Assembly: GCA_042096095.1 (NCBI GenBank)
Contig: JBELME010000171.1
Location: 1-8,829 of the forward strand
Origin: Enterovibrio sp042096095
GTDB taxonomy: Bacteria > Pseudomonadota > Gammaproteobacteria > Enterobacterales > Vibrionaceae
DNA length: 8,829 nucleotides
Direction of reading: 5' to 3'
In this document: positions 1-5,587 of the stretch, in pieces
How positions within the stretch are numbered: position 1 is the first letter of the stretch
Layout: each line of letters begins with the position of its first letter
The notes under the pieces: generated by a model
What the model was told of the DNA's origin: nothing
Database searches by the model: none
What the model saw: only the letters and a program-made list of their open reading frames with translations
Program-made: the position numbers and the translations under genes

Positions 1-73
1 AGCATGATCCTCATACTGATGAAAATCAAGCACCTTCAATGATCACGGGTATAAAACCATATTTCTTTATCAC
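1..73 (-). pseudogene. Possible start of a third operon gene, broken or frameshifted, cut by window edge
   Basis: Fourteen nucleotides after the hydrolase stop there is a GTG at 73-71, preceded by a perfect AAGGAG (85-80) six bases away. This is what a translationally coupled downstream gene would look like. The frame reads about 15 residues (MIKKYGFIPVIIEGA) and then meets TGA at 28-26. If one G of the GG in GAAGGTGCT were absent, the frame would stay open to the window edge and continue as VLDFHQYEDHA. So this is either a frameshifted gene, a sequencing error, or a chance SD-like string with a very short peptide. I do not recognise the product, and too little is visible to choose between these. 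Confidence 0.25.
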
Positions 74-87
74 GGCGTGCTCCTTCT

Positions 88-936
88 TTAGGGATTCTGG
101 TCGAGGTGCTCAGCAAAAAATGACAGCACAGTGGTTTCGTATTGCTCTGTATTGAAGCGATGCAAATCAACATGTGCAGCACCTTCCATTACATTGAGGT
201 ATTTCGGTTCGGGCGCATTGTCAAAAAGCATAAGGGCTTCGTATAAGAAGGTTCTTTTGTCCTTGTCACCTTGTATGAAGAGCACTGGCGCATTGAGGTG
301 CTTTACAGCCTCGGCGGGTTGAAGTTGATCAAGTTCAACGCCTAATCGTAGCGGGATTTGTTCGTATAGAAGGGGAGCCAACGCGGAGGGAAAATAACGG
401 CTGTATAGCGCAAGGCGATTCTCGACGGCCTGATCAATGCTGGAATAGACAGACTCTAAGATATACGCGTCTACTGGAACGGCGTGCTCTCCCAATATTG
501 CTGCTGCGCCACCAAGGGAAATACCCAGCGCCGCGATCTGATGGCAGGCTTTGGTTTCTTTTAAATAGCGGACGGCAGAATGCGCGTTGTGTGATTCAAA
601 ATACCCATAGGAGAGATGTTCTCCGGGTGTTTCTCCGTGCGCTTGAAAATCAATGGTCAGCGCCGCGTATCCGTGCGTGGTGAGAAACTTGGCGCGTTCT
701 AACATGTCACGTTTTGAACCGCGATTCCCGTGTAAAAGCAACACGCAGGCTTTACGGGCTTCTACAGGAAAATACCATGCGCTGATGGTTTCAATCGTGA
801 CGTTTTCCGCCGTTGGCGCATCCGCGGGGAGATGCACCGTTTGATTTGCTGGCGATGAAAGCTTGGAGCCTAACAGCCAGAAGGCACCGAGCATGGCGGC
901 AATAATTAGAATGATTAAAATGCTGACTTTTTTCAC
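88..936 (-). CDS. Membrane-anchored alpha/beta hydrolase (serine hydrolase)
   Basis: A 282-residue alpha/beta-hydrolase-fold protein. Residues 1-22 are a lysine-started hydrophobic segment that should act as a signal anchor or signal peptide, placing the enzyme at the outer face of the inner membrane. An HGN motif at 69-71 is the likely oxyanion-hole strand, GISLGG at 138-143 gives nucleophile Ser140, the acid is Asp226 (or Asp224) in GDKDKRT, and His255 in GAAHVDLH completes the triad. The layout resembles the YqiA/BAAT-like and dienelactone-hydrolase-type families, whose substrates are diverse esters, so the substrate cannot be named. The start is GTG at 936; no in-frame ATG exists between the upstream oxidase stop and this codon, and starting at the internal Met15 would cut the hydrophobic segment. 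It lies 39 nt after the multicopper oxidase in the same frame and probably shares its transcript. Its ribosome binding site (AGAGAG) is weak, which fits translational coupling. Confidence 0.88.
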   Translation of the reverse strand: MKKVSILIILIIAAMLGAFWLLGSKLSSPANQTVHLPADAPTAENVTIETISAWYFPVEARKACVLLLHGNRGSKRDMLERAKFLTTHGYAALTIDFQAHGETPGEHLSYGYFESHNAHSAVRYLKETKACHQIAALGISLGGAAAILGEHAVPVDAYILESVYSSIDQAVENRLALYSRYFPSALAPLLYEQIPLRLGVELDQLQPAEAVKHLNAPVLFIQGDKDKRTFLYEALMLFDNAPEPKYLNVMEGAAHVDLHRFNTEQYETTVLSFFAEHLDQNP

Positions 937-975
937 ATCAATCTCTCTATGCGTTTCATCATCTGTGCCATTGCT

Positions 976-2367
976 TTATACAACGTCTATATACCCCATG
1001 AGTCCGGTTTTCATGTGTTCGATCACGTGGCAGTGATACATCCATTTTCCAGGGTTGTCCGCAACAAATGCCGCTTTCGCGCTGCCATTTTTTCCCAGTA
1101 ACACAGTATCAGTGTGGAAAGGCTCATCGAGTTTTTTCCCGTCGAGTTCCAATACGGTAAAGGTATGGCCATGAAGGTGGATAGGGTGGTGATATTGCGT
1201 GACGTTTTTCAAATCGAATATGTATGTCTTTCCAAGCTCCAACGTCGCAAGTGGCGCGGGAATGGAGGCTTTGGTCATGCCCTCCCACGCCCGTTTGTTG
1301 ATCAGCCAAAACTTGGTGTCGACCTTGCCGTTTTTCTTTGTCGGGGAAATCGCACCTTCCCACTCAAACACGAAATCAATTTCTGTCGCGTTCTTTAAAT
1401 CTAGATCAGGCACAGGATTCAAGGGCAGCGCAGGCAGTGGTGCAGGGGAGAAAATCTCAGAGGCGACAGATTCAAACGTGCACAGTGGGAAGGGAAAGCG
1501 GCCTTTCATGTATTGCACGTAGACCTTTTCGCCTTGCTTTGGCGCGTGTAAAGCAAGATCTACGCGCATCCCAGGGCTGATTTTATGTTGCTCAAGAGGG
1601 TAAGGCGTCTTGATTGGATTGCCATCAATGGCCACCACCCAGGCTTCTGCACCTTTTACGGCGATTGGATACGTGAGCGTGTTATCCACGTTGGCAATGC
1701 GCAATCGGGTGGTGGCATTTTCTTTCAATGAATAGACTGGTTCGTGCTTGCTGTTAACGGTTCCCCATTCACCGGGCGTGCCCATTCTTGCGCTATAACG
1801 CGGAATCATCAGTTGCTTCCATTGGCCTTTTTGGTCGAGGTGCCAGTGTTTGAGAATGAGTGTGTGTTCTTCTTCGAACACCACAGGCTCGGCTTCTTCA
1901 ACAATGATTGCGCCAACCAATCCTTTGCCCAGTTGCACCACGCTGTTTACGTGAGGGTGATACCAAAAGGTGCCCGCATCTGGCGGGGTAAAACTATACA
2001 CAAAGGTTTCACCCGGCATGATGGGTGGCTGGCTGAGAAACGGCACGCCGTCCATCTCGATGGGAATGCGCAGGCCATGCCAATGGATAGTGGTGGGTTC
2101 TTTGAGTTTGTTAGTGAAAATGATGGTGACAGGCTCGCCCTGTCGGCAACGTAACGTGGGCGCAGGAATTTGACCATCAAACCCCAGAACATCGGTTTGG
2201 AAACCCTCTACGATTTCTGCCGTTGTTTCTTCCGCCGTCAGTTCATAAATCCAGCCTTCTTTGTCGCTTTTGCGCGCGTTCGCGATCGAAAGTGTCGGCA
2301 ACGCAAAGTAAGAAGAAACCGCGGCACCAGCTTGCAATAGCCTACGACGGCGAAAATCCATGCTCAT
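976..2367 (-). CDS. Tat-exported multicopper oxidase (laccase-like)
   Basis: A 463-residue three-domain multicopper oxidase that oxidises a substrate at a type-1 copper and reduces oxygen to water at a trinuclear copper centre in the periplasm. A twin-arginine signal (RRRRLL at 6-11, a hydrophobic stretch, then AXA-type site near Ala31) indicates export by Tat. All four copper-binding motifs are present: HWHG (95-98), HPH (137-139), HPIHLHGH (394-401) and HCHVIEH (445-451). Type-1 ligands are His394, Cys446 and His451. The axial position ten residues after the cysteine is Leu456 rather than the Met usual in CueO, with Met457 directly after it. There is no methionine-rich insert of the CueO type, so a copper-detoxification role is not indicated; phenol, metal or other oxidation is open. 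The ATG start is preceded by TAAGGA a few bases upstream. It is the first gene of the leftward unit. Confidence 0.95.
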   Translation of the reverse strand: MSMDFRRRRLLQAGAAVSSYFALPTLSIANARKSDKEGWIYELTAEETTAEIVEGFQTDVLGFDGQIPAPTLRCRQGEPVTIIFTNKLKEPTTIHWHGLRIPIEMDGVPFLSQPPIMPGETFVYSFTPPDAGTFWYHPHVNSVVQLGKGLVGAIIVEEAEPVVFEEEHTLILKHWHLDQKGQWKQLMIPRYSARMGTPGEWGTVNSKHEPVYSLKENATTRLRIANVDNTLTYPIAVKGAEAWVVAIDGNPIKTPYPLEQHKISPGMRVDLALHAPKQGEKVYVQYMKGRFPFPLCTFESVASEIFSPAPLPALPLNPVPDLDLKNATEIDFVFEWEGAISPTKKNGKVDTKFWLINKRAWEGMTKASIPAPLATLELGKTYIFDLKNVTQYHHPIHLHGHTFTVLELDGKKLDEPFHTDTVLLGKNGSAKAAFVADNPGKWMYHCHVIEHMKTGLMGYIDVV

Positions 2368-2439
2368 TTTCCTTATGTCCTTAATCTGTTTCCCACGCTA
2401 TCACAGAAAGGCGATTGATTTTGTTGAAGCATTAAAACA

Positions 2440-2458
2440 AATGAGAACTATTTACGAT
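2440..2458. promoter_or_regulatory. Fur-like site over the oxidase promoter
   Basis: The 19 bases from 2440 to 2458 (AATGAGAAC at the left, ATTTACGAT at the right) match the common Fur-box pattern AATGANAATNATTNTCATT at about 12 of 16 informative positions by eye. The site overlaps the -10 hexamer and presumed start point of the leftward oxidase promoter, the classical position for repression. The right half-site is the weaker one. This suggests iron-responsive control of the oxidase-hydrolase unit, but AT-rich promoter DNA gives such matches by chance. Confidence 0.35.
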
Positions 2459-2485
2459 ATTAAAGAGGGTGCGTTACTGTATCAA
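2457..2485 (-). promoter_or_regulatory. Sigma70-like promoter of the multicopper oxidase
   Basis: On the minus strand, TTGATA (2485-2480) is followed after exactly 17 bases by TAATAT (2462-2457). This is 5 of 6 and 4 of 6 matches to the consensus hexamers at ideal spacing. Transcription would start near 2450, giving a leader of about 80 nt before the ATG at 2367. No copper-regulator (CueR-type) dyad was seen between the hexamers. Confidence 0.55.
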
Positions 2486-2508
2486 TATTGCCTCATTGCG
2501 TCGCGGTG

Positions 2509-2523
2509 AAGCCTAGTAGGCTT
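2509..2523 (+). repeat. Small hairpin in the leader of the channel gene
   Basis: AAGCCT and AGGCTT form a perfect six-base stem around the loop AGT, ending 29 nt before the channel start codon. No U-run follows (the next bases are TGTGGGG), so it is not an intrinsic terminator. It could be a short operator or an mRNA structure near the ribosome binding site GAGGGAG (2539-2545). Confidence 0.4.
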
Positions 2524-2552
2524 TGTGGGGTATGCTGTGAGGGAGCGCAATA

Positions 2553-3815
2553 ATGCTAGATCATTCTGTTCGAGAGTATGTGGCTGAAAAATTGGCTGTA
2601 ATGGGTTTAAACAGTGATCCCTATGGCAATGAGCCGACATTGATTTTTATCGTCGCTGCAATTGGCGTTGCGCTCATCAGCTATTTGGCTGTGCATCGCG
2701 TGATCGTGCGTTCTTTGAACATTGTGCTTAGCCGAACCAACGAAATCTGGGGCTCAAATTTGGCAAAGCATGAGGTGCTGGAGAAAATCGCGCTCCTCGT
2801 GCCGCTCATGATTTTAGAGCTCCTCGTTCCCCCCATCATTAGTCAGCATCCGCTGGTGGCTACCGTCGTTGACCGTATCTTAAGTGTGATGGTGTTGGTG
2901 ATGTTCATTTGGACGATCTTTGCGCTTCTAGATGCATTCAATGGCATCGCCACAGCCAAAGGCATCACGCGAAGAATGCCCATAAAGAGCTTTGTGCAGT
3001 TAATTAAACTGTTCCTGTTCTTTGTGGGGATTGTGGTCTCTATCTCCATATTGGCTGATGAATCGCCGGTCATCTTCTTGAGTGGTTTAGGTGTGGCCAC
3101 GGGCTTGGTGATGTTGGTGTTCAAAGACACCATTTTAGGGTTTGTGGCAGGTATCCAGCTGTCAGCAAATCGCATGGTGAGTTTGAACGACTGGATTGAG
3201 ATGAATGACTTTGGCGCGAATGGCTCAGTAGAAGAAATCTCGCTGACTACCGTCAAGGTGCGTAATTTTGACAATACGGTGTCGATGTTGCCAGCCTATG
3301 CCTTGGTGCAAAACGCGTTCATCAATTGGCAGGGTATGTCTGACTCTGGTGGGCGTCGGATCATGCGCGCAATAAACATTGATCAAACCTCGATCCGCTT
3401 TATGGAAGATGCAGAAATTGAATCACTGAAAGAGATCCGCATTCTTCGGGAATACCTGTTCGAGCGAACCAAAGAGATCAATGAATTTAACGAAAACATC
3501 GATGACATTCCGCACGTTGCGAACACTCGCCACATGACAAATATCGGTGTTTTTCGCGCCTATTTGACGACATACCTTCGTTCCCACAAAGACATTCATC
3601 CATATATGCTGTTTATGGTTCGCCAACTGGCACCGACGTCTGAGGGGTTGCCTTTGCAAATTTATGCGTTTACGAACAGTACAGATTGGGTGTTTTACGA
3701 AGGGGTGCAGGCAGACATCTTTGACCACATTTACTCCATCATGCCCCTATTTGGCTTGCGCCCGTTTCAGGCGTTTGGAGGCAGTGATGCGAGTAAGATT
3801 AGTTTGGGTCACTGA
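2553..3815 (+). CDS. ybdG: YbdG-type miniconductance mechanosensitive channel (MscS superfamily)
   Basis: A 420-residue inner-membrane channel of the MscS superfamily that opens under membrane tension or osmotic downshock. Five hydrophobic segments can be seen at about 28-47, 80-97, 104-128, 147-167 and 172-190; the last is the glycine/alanine-rich pore helix (SGLGVATGLVMLVFKDTI). It runs into the cytoplasmic beta domain with the family signature LGFVAGIQLSAN (195-206) and TTVKVRNFDNT (232-242). The C-terminal vestibule carries SGGRRI, RRMTN-like RHMTNIG, MVRQLAP, GLPLQIYAFTN and QADIFDHI, all of which I recall in Escherichia coli YbdG (415 residues). Length and topology agree, so YbdG rather than MscS, MscK or YnaI. 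ATG is preceded by GAGGGAG at a 7-base distance. It is transcribed divergently from the oxidase and appears monocistronic. Confidence 0.93.
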   Translation: MLDHSVREYVAEKLAVMGLNSDPYGNEPTLIFIVAAIGVALISYLAVHRVIVRSLNIVLSRTNEIWGSNLAKHEVLEKIALLVPLMILELLVPPIISQHPLVATVVDRILSVMVLVMFIWTIFALLDAFNGIATAKGITRRMPIKSFVQLIKLFLFFVGIVVSISILADESPVIFLSGLGVATGLVMLVFKDTILGFVAGIQLSANRMVSLNDWIEMNDFGANGSVEEISLTTVKVRNFDNTVSMLPAYALVQNAFINWQGMSDSGGRRIMRAINIDQTSIRFMEDAEIESLKEIRILREYLFERTKEINEFNENIDDIPHVANTRHMTNIGVFRAYLTTYLRSHKDIHPYMLFMVRQLAPTSEGLPLQIYAFTNSTDWVFYEGVQADIFDHIYSIMPLFGLRPFQAFGGSDASKISLGH

Positions 3816-3915
3816 GGGGTTCTTGACCATAAACTGTCACATACATGAGAGTTTTGCGCATTAATCGTGTAGAACGTGGCGAAAAGCGCAAAGAGGCTGT
3901 AAACATTCTCTGATA

Positions 3916-3940
3916 CTGCCGTTCTAATAGGTAACGGCAG
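3916..3940. repeat. Perfect 8-bp inverted repeat downstream of the channel gene
   Basis: CTGCCGTT (3916-3923) and AACGGCAG (3933-3940) are exact reverse complements around a 9-base loop. The stem lies 100 nt after the channel stop and 89 nt before the next start. No T-run follows directly, but a second, AT-rich pairing, CCAAAAA (3948-3954) with TTTTTGG (3967-3973), comes right after it. The pair might fold as a 3' end of the channel mRNA or part of a small RNA. The remaining sequence between 3816 and 4028 shows no convincing coding frame. Confidence 0.45.
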
Positions 3941-3979
3941 AAGATCGCCAAAAAGTCATCATGGTTTTTTTGGTGGTGG

Positions 3980-4008
3980 TTGATGCACGAATTGAATCTA
4001 GGAATATT
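3980..4008 (+). promoter_or_regulatory. Candidate promoter for the arginine-rich small gene
   Basis: TTGATG (3980-3985) and AATATT (4003-4008) are separated by 17 bases, each with four consensus matches. A start near 4015 would leave only about 14 nt of leader, just including the ribosome binding site. The match is modest. Confidence 0.25.
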
Positions 4009-4028
4009 GGCGAATCGAAGGGCAGACC

Positions 4029-4220
4029 ATGAAGCTGAAACGTTATTGTCCGAATGACAATGCAGATGCAGTATTGGAGACAAAAGTTATCGATGGCGTT
4101 TACGTGATGGAGAGACGCCGCCCGTCAGAACGACGCAAACAACGCCGCAAATACGCGGGATACGATCGCCGCGCATCGGCAGATCGTCGTCATCTTCGCA
4201 GCATTGATGAGTTTGCTTAA
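4029..4220 (+). CDS. Small arginine-doublet protein of unknown function
   Basis: A 63-residue, strongly basic protein. The N-terminal half (residues 1-28) is mixed and contains one cysteine (Cys7). The second half has five arginine clusters at 29-31, 35-36, 39-40, 47-48 and 53-54, in the style ERRxPSERRxxRR and YDRRxSADRR. It then ends in an acidic-hydrophobic tail, RSIDEFA. The ATG follows GAAGGG at a suitable distance, and the gene fills the gap between the channel and the split acetyltransferase, so I treat it as real although the opposite strand is also open (3799-4083). No signal peptide or membrane segment is seen. Arg-Arg doublets with Asp or Ser between them suggest nucleic-acid or acidic-partner binding, but that is inference and I do not recognise a named family. 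Confidence 0.6.
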   Translation: MKLKRYCPNDNADAVLETKVIDGVYVMERRRPSERRKQRRKYAGYDRRASADRRHLRSIDEFA

Positions 4221-4273
4221 GCGTCTCGCCGTGTCCTCGCAAACTCACCAAGTTATCTTGCTTTTCCCGCTTC

Positions 4274-4689
4274 TTAGGCAAACACAAAATGGTGCGCGAT
4301 GGTTTTGAAATCTTCGCGCTGATAGAAAATGTGGGCTTTAAAGCGTTGGATTTCTGAATCAACGTGAATTTGTTTGCAGTCGTGTTCCGCCGCGTGGTTT
4401 TTCAACCATTCCATCAGCAATTTCCCCACCCCTTGCGAGCGATGGTTTTCGTTTGTCACCAAATCATCGATATAAATATGCTTGCCCCAGGCGAGGTTCT
4501 CACGTATTTCAAAACCCACAACCGCCAGTACAATGTTGTCTGATTTCACGTAGGCGAGTTGATAGCAGCTTGTTGTTGTCTTGCGATTTGTCCAGCGAGT
4601 GCGTCTTGTGATAAGTGAGGGCGAAGCTGAGTGAGTACATCAAGTACATGAGAGCGATCAGCGTTGTCATCGAAAAACGTAACGACCAT
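4274..4689 (-). pseudogene. GNAT-family N-acetyltransferase split by a single-base frameshift
   Basis: The protein is encoded in two frames. The N-terminal part (start ATG at 4689, SD GAGG five bases upstream) reads to RPHLSQDALAGQIARQQQ and then runs into a TGA at 4548-4546. The C-terminal part, in the next frame, reads YQLAYV, then IYIDDLVT, the acetyl-CoA loop HRSQGVGK and the tyrosine-containing FYQREDF. Adding one base near 4564-4569 (GCTGCTAT to GCTGGCTAT) joins them as RQQQAGYQLAYV. This gives a normal 138-residue GNAT domain with acetyl-CoA loop at about 83-90 and Tyr123 as probable general acid. Substrate is unknown. The in-frame stop of the first part overlaps a GTG (GTGA at 4549-4546), so reinitiation on the second part is conceivable. 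A sequencing error cannot be excluded. It converges with the small arginine-rich gene, and I saw no terminator in the 53 nt between them. Confidence 0.8.
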
Positions 4690-4726
4690 GGTGGCCTCGA
4701 TAAGCATGGGCAATTTGAAGGGGGGT

Positions 4727-4778
4727 GCTGTCGGGCATTTGGTGGTATCGGCACCAGTTGTAGGGTACGCCCGACAGC
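4727..4778. repeat. Nested inverted repeat upstream of the split acetyltransferase
   Basis: GCTGTCGGGC (4727-4736) and GCCCGACAGC (4769-4778) are a perfect 10-bp inverted repeat. Inside the 32-base interval TGGTG (4740-4744) pairs with CACCA (4752-4756) around a 7-base loop. The structure ends 38 nt before the acetyltransferase start at 4689, so it would lie in that mRNA leader if transcription begins upstream. No T-run follows on either strand, arguing against a terminator. It may be an operator, a leader structure or a remnant of a small mobile repeat. Confidence 0.5.
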
Positions 4779-4828
4779 GTATTTGATGCAGCGAGATTAT
4801 CACCTAACTTTCTGAAATCCAGTGAAAT

Positions 4829-4853
4829 AACACACATCATAAGCGTGTGTGTT
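4829..4853. repeat. AC/GT inverted repeat followed by T-rich DNA
   Basis: AACACAC (4829-4835) pairs with GTGTGTT (4847-4853) over an 11-base loop, and the plus strand then reads TTATATTTTT. It has the form of a weak terminator on the plus strand, but no plus-strand gene precedes it closely; it may instead be a regulatory site between the two divergent acetyltransferase genes. Confidence 0.3.
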
Positions 4854-4890
4854 TATATTTTTGCGGTGAACGACTTTTTGGGAAAGGACG

Positions 4891-4948
4891 TATTGACAGC
4901 ATGGTCAATATGGTGTTGTTTTCATTACACATTTCCGCCATATTGATC
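4891..4948. promoter_or_regulatory. Operator-like palindrome with a third half-site upstream of the intact GNAT gene
   Basis: TATTGAC (4891-4897) and GTCAATA (4904-4910) form a perfect 7-bp dyad with a 6-bp spacer, the usual size of a dimeric repressor site. A third copy, TATTGATCA (4941-4949), occurs about 40 bp downstream. Together with the second half it gives a longer dyad, GGTCAATATGG / CCATATTGATC, with one mismatch. The TTGACA within the first half (4893-4898) looks like a -35 element, though no good -10 follows at 17 bp. A weaker pair is TTGTTT (4916-4921) with CATATT (4939-4944). The arrangement suggests cooperative binding of a regulator that controls the gene at 4981; no regulator gene is visible in the window. 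Confidence 0.5.
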
Positions 4949-4980
4949 ACACTATGAGGGATTGCTGAGGTAAATCAGAC

Positions 4981-5406
4981 ATGGAAATCAAACCAATCCG
5001 TTGGCAAGAGACACTTCCTTTACGCCATCAAGTGCTTTGGCCGAATGAACCCCCTGCGTTTTCGAAAGTAGAAGGCGATGAAGACGCTTTGCATTACGGC
5101 GCATTTCTAGAAGGCGAGAACGTTTGTGTGGCATCGATACATTTTTCTTCTGAACCCAACCACGTTCACGAGAAGACGGCACGCCTGAGAAAGTTCGCCA
5201 CCTCACACGCGCATCAAGGGCAGGGCATTGGTTCGACGATGTTGAAAAGAATACTGGCTGATATGGAACAGGAAGGCGTCAGCACCTTTTGGTGTGACGC
5301 GAGAGAAACGGCCATGGGTCTCTATAAGAGGTTTGGTATGCAAGCGGAAGGCGATCGCTTTTATAAAGGTGATATTCCGTATTTTCGAATGAGTAAGAAG
5401 GTATAA
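4981..5406 (+). CDS. GNAT-family N-acetyltransferase
   Basis: A 141-residue single-domain acetyltransferase that should transfer the acetyl group of acetyl-CoA to an amine. The N-terminal strand-helix (MEIKPIRWQETLPLRHQVLWP) resembles the RHxVLRP-type opening of a common bacterial GNAT group. The core strand ENVCVASIHF (46-55) and RLRKFATS (68-75) lead to the pyrophosphate-binding loop HQGQGIGSTML (78-88, Q/RxxGxG). The later strand TFWCDAR is followed by AMGLYKRFGM, in which Tyr115 sits where the catalytic tyrosine is usual. No signal peptide or membrane segment is present, so it is cytosolic. The substrate cannot be told from sequence. ATG follows TGAGG at about 10 bases, a slightly long spacing. 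It is divergent from the split acetyltransferase; the two proteins are not close copies, so this is not a recent duplication. Confidence 0.9.
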   Translation: MEIKPIRWQETLPLRHQVLWPNEPPAFSKVEGDEDALHYGAFLEGENVCVASIHFSSEPNHVHEKTARLRKFATSHAHQGQGIGSTMLKRILADMEQEGVSTFWCDARETAMGLYKRFGMQAEGDRFYKGDIPYFRMSKKV

Positions 5407-5572
5407 CCTAAGATCACCAATGACAGTGTGGCGAGAAAGTTTGCAGAAAACTGCGGAATGTTCCTCAGGTTTGTAAACTTATTGATACTAATAGAAAAAG
5501 CCTACTGCTGTTTCGGAAACGCCGCCGCCTTTTGCGATAGCATGTCGCCTGTTTTAAAGGGAATGTGTTTTA

Positions 5573-5587
5573 GGGAGAGGGTCGTTG
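5573..5587 (+). promoter_or_regulatory. Ribosome binding site and TTG start of the DUF2339 gene
   Basis: GGGAG (5573-5577) lies 7 bases before TTG at 5585. An in-frame stop lies upstream at 5555-5557 and no ATG or GTG comes between. The next in-frame Met is near residue 63, beyond the hydrophobic segment and coiled-coil start typical of the family. The TTG start is therefore the best choice. No strong promoter was found in the 178 nt before the gene. Confidence 0.7.

Noticed and set aside
933..962. Nine-codon leader ORF whose TGA overlaps the hydrolase GTG
   Set aside because: Two adjacent ATG codons open it, but no ribosome binding site precedes them, so the overlap is probably chance.
1744..2154. 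136-codon open frame on the plus strand inside the oxidase gene
   Set aside because: It lies wholly opposite a multicopper oxidase with all copper motifs; it is a shadow frame.
2843..3274. 143-codon minus-strand frame
   Set aside because: It overlaps the conserved pore and beta-domain region of the YbdG-like channel and its translation shows no domain.
3916..3940. Intrinsic terminator of the channel gene
   Set aside because: The stem is perfect but no T-run follows it directly; the T-tract at 3965-3971 is 24 bases further on.
3799..4083. 94-codon minus-strand frame overlapping the small arginine-rich gene
   Set aside because: It overlaps the end of the channel gene, the inverted repeat and the start of the better supported plus-strand small gene; the translation has no recognisable pattern.
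4727..4778. Integron attC site
   Set aside because: The imperfect palindrome size fits loosely, but no GTTRRRY / RYYYAAC core ends are present and no integrase or cassette array is seen.
4274..5406. Toxin-antitoxin pair of GNAT toxin type
   Set aside because: No ribbon-helix-helix DUF1778-like antitoxin gene precedes either acetyltransferase, and the arginine-rich gene converges on the split one without being its partner in an operon.
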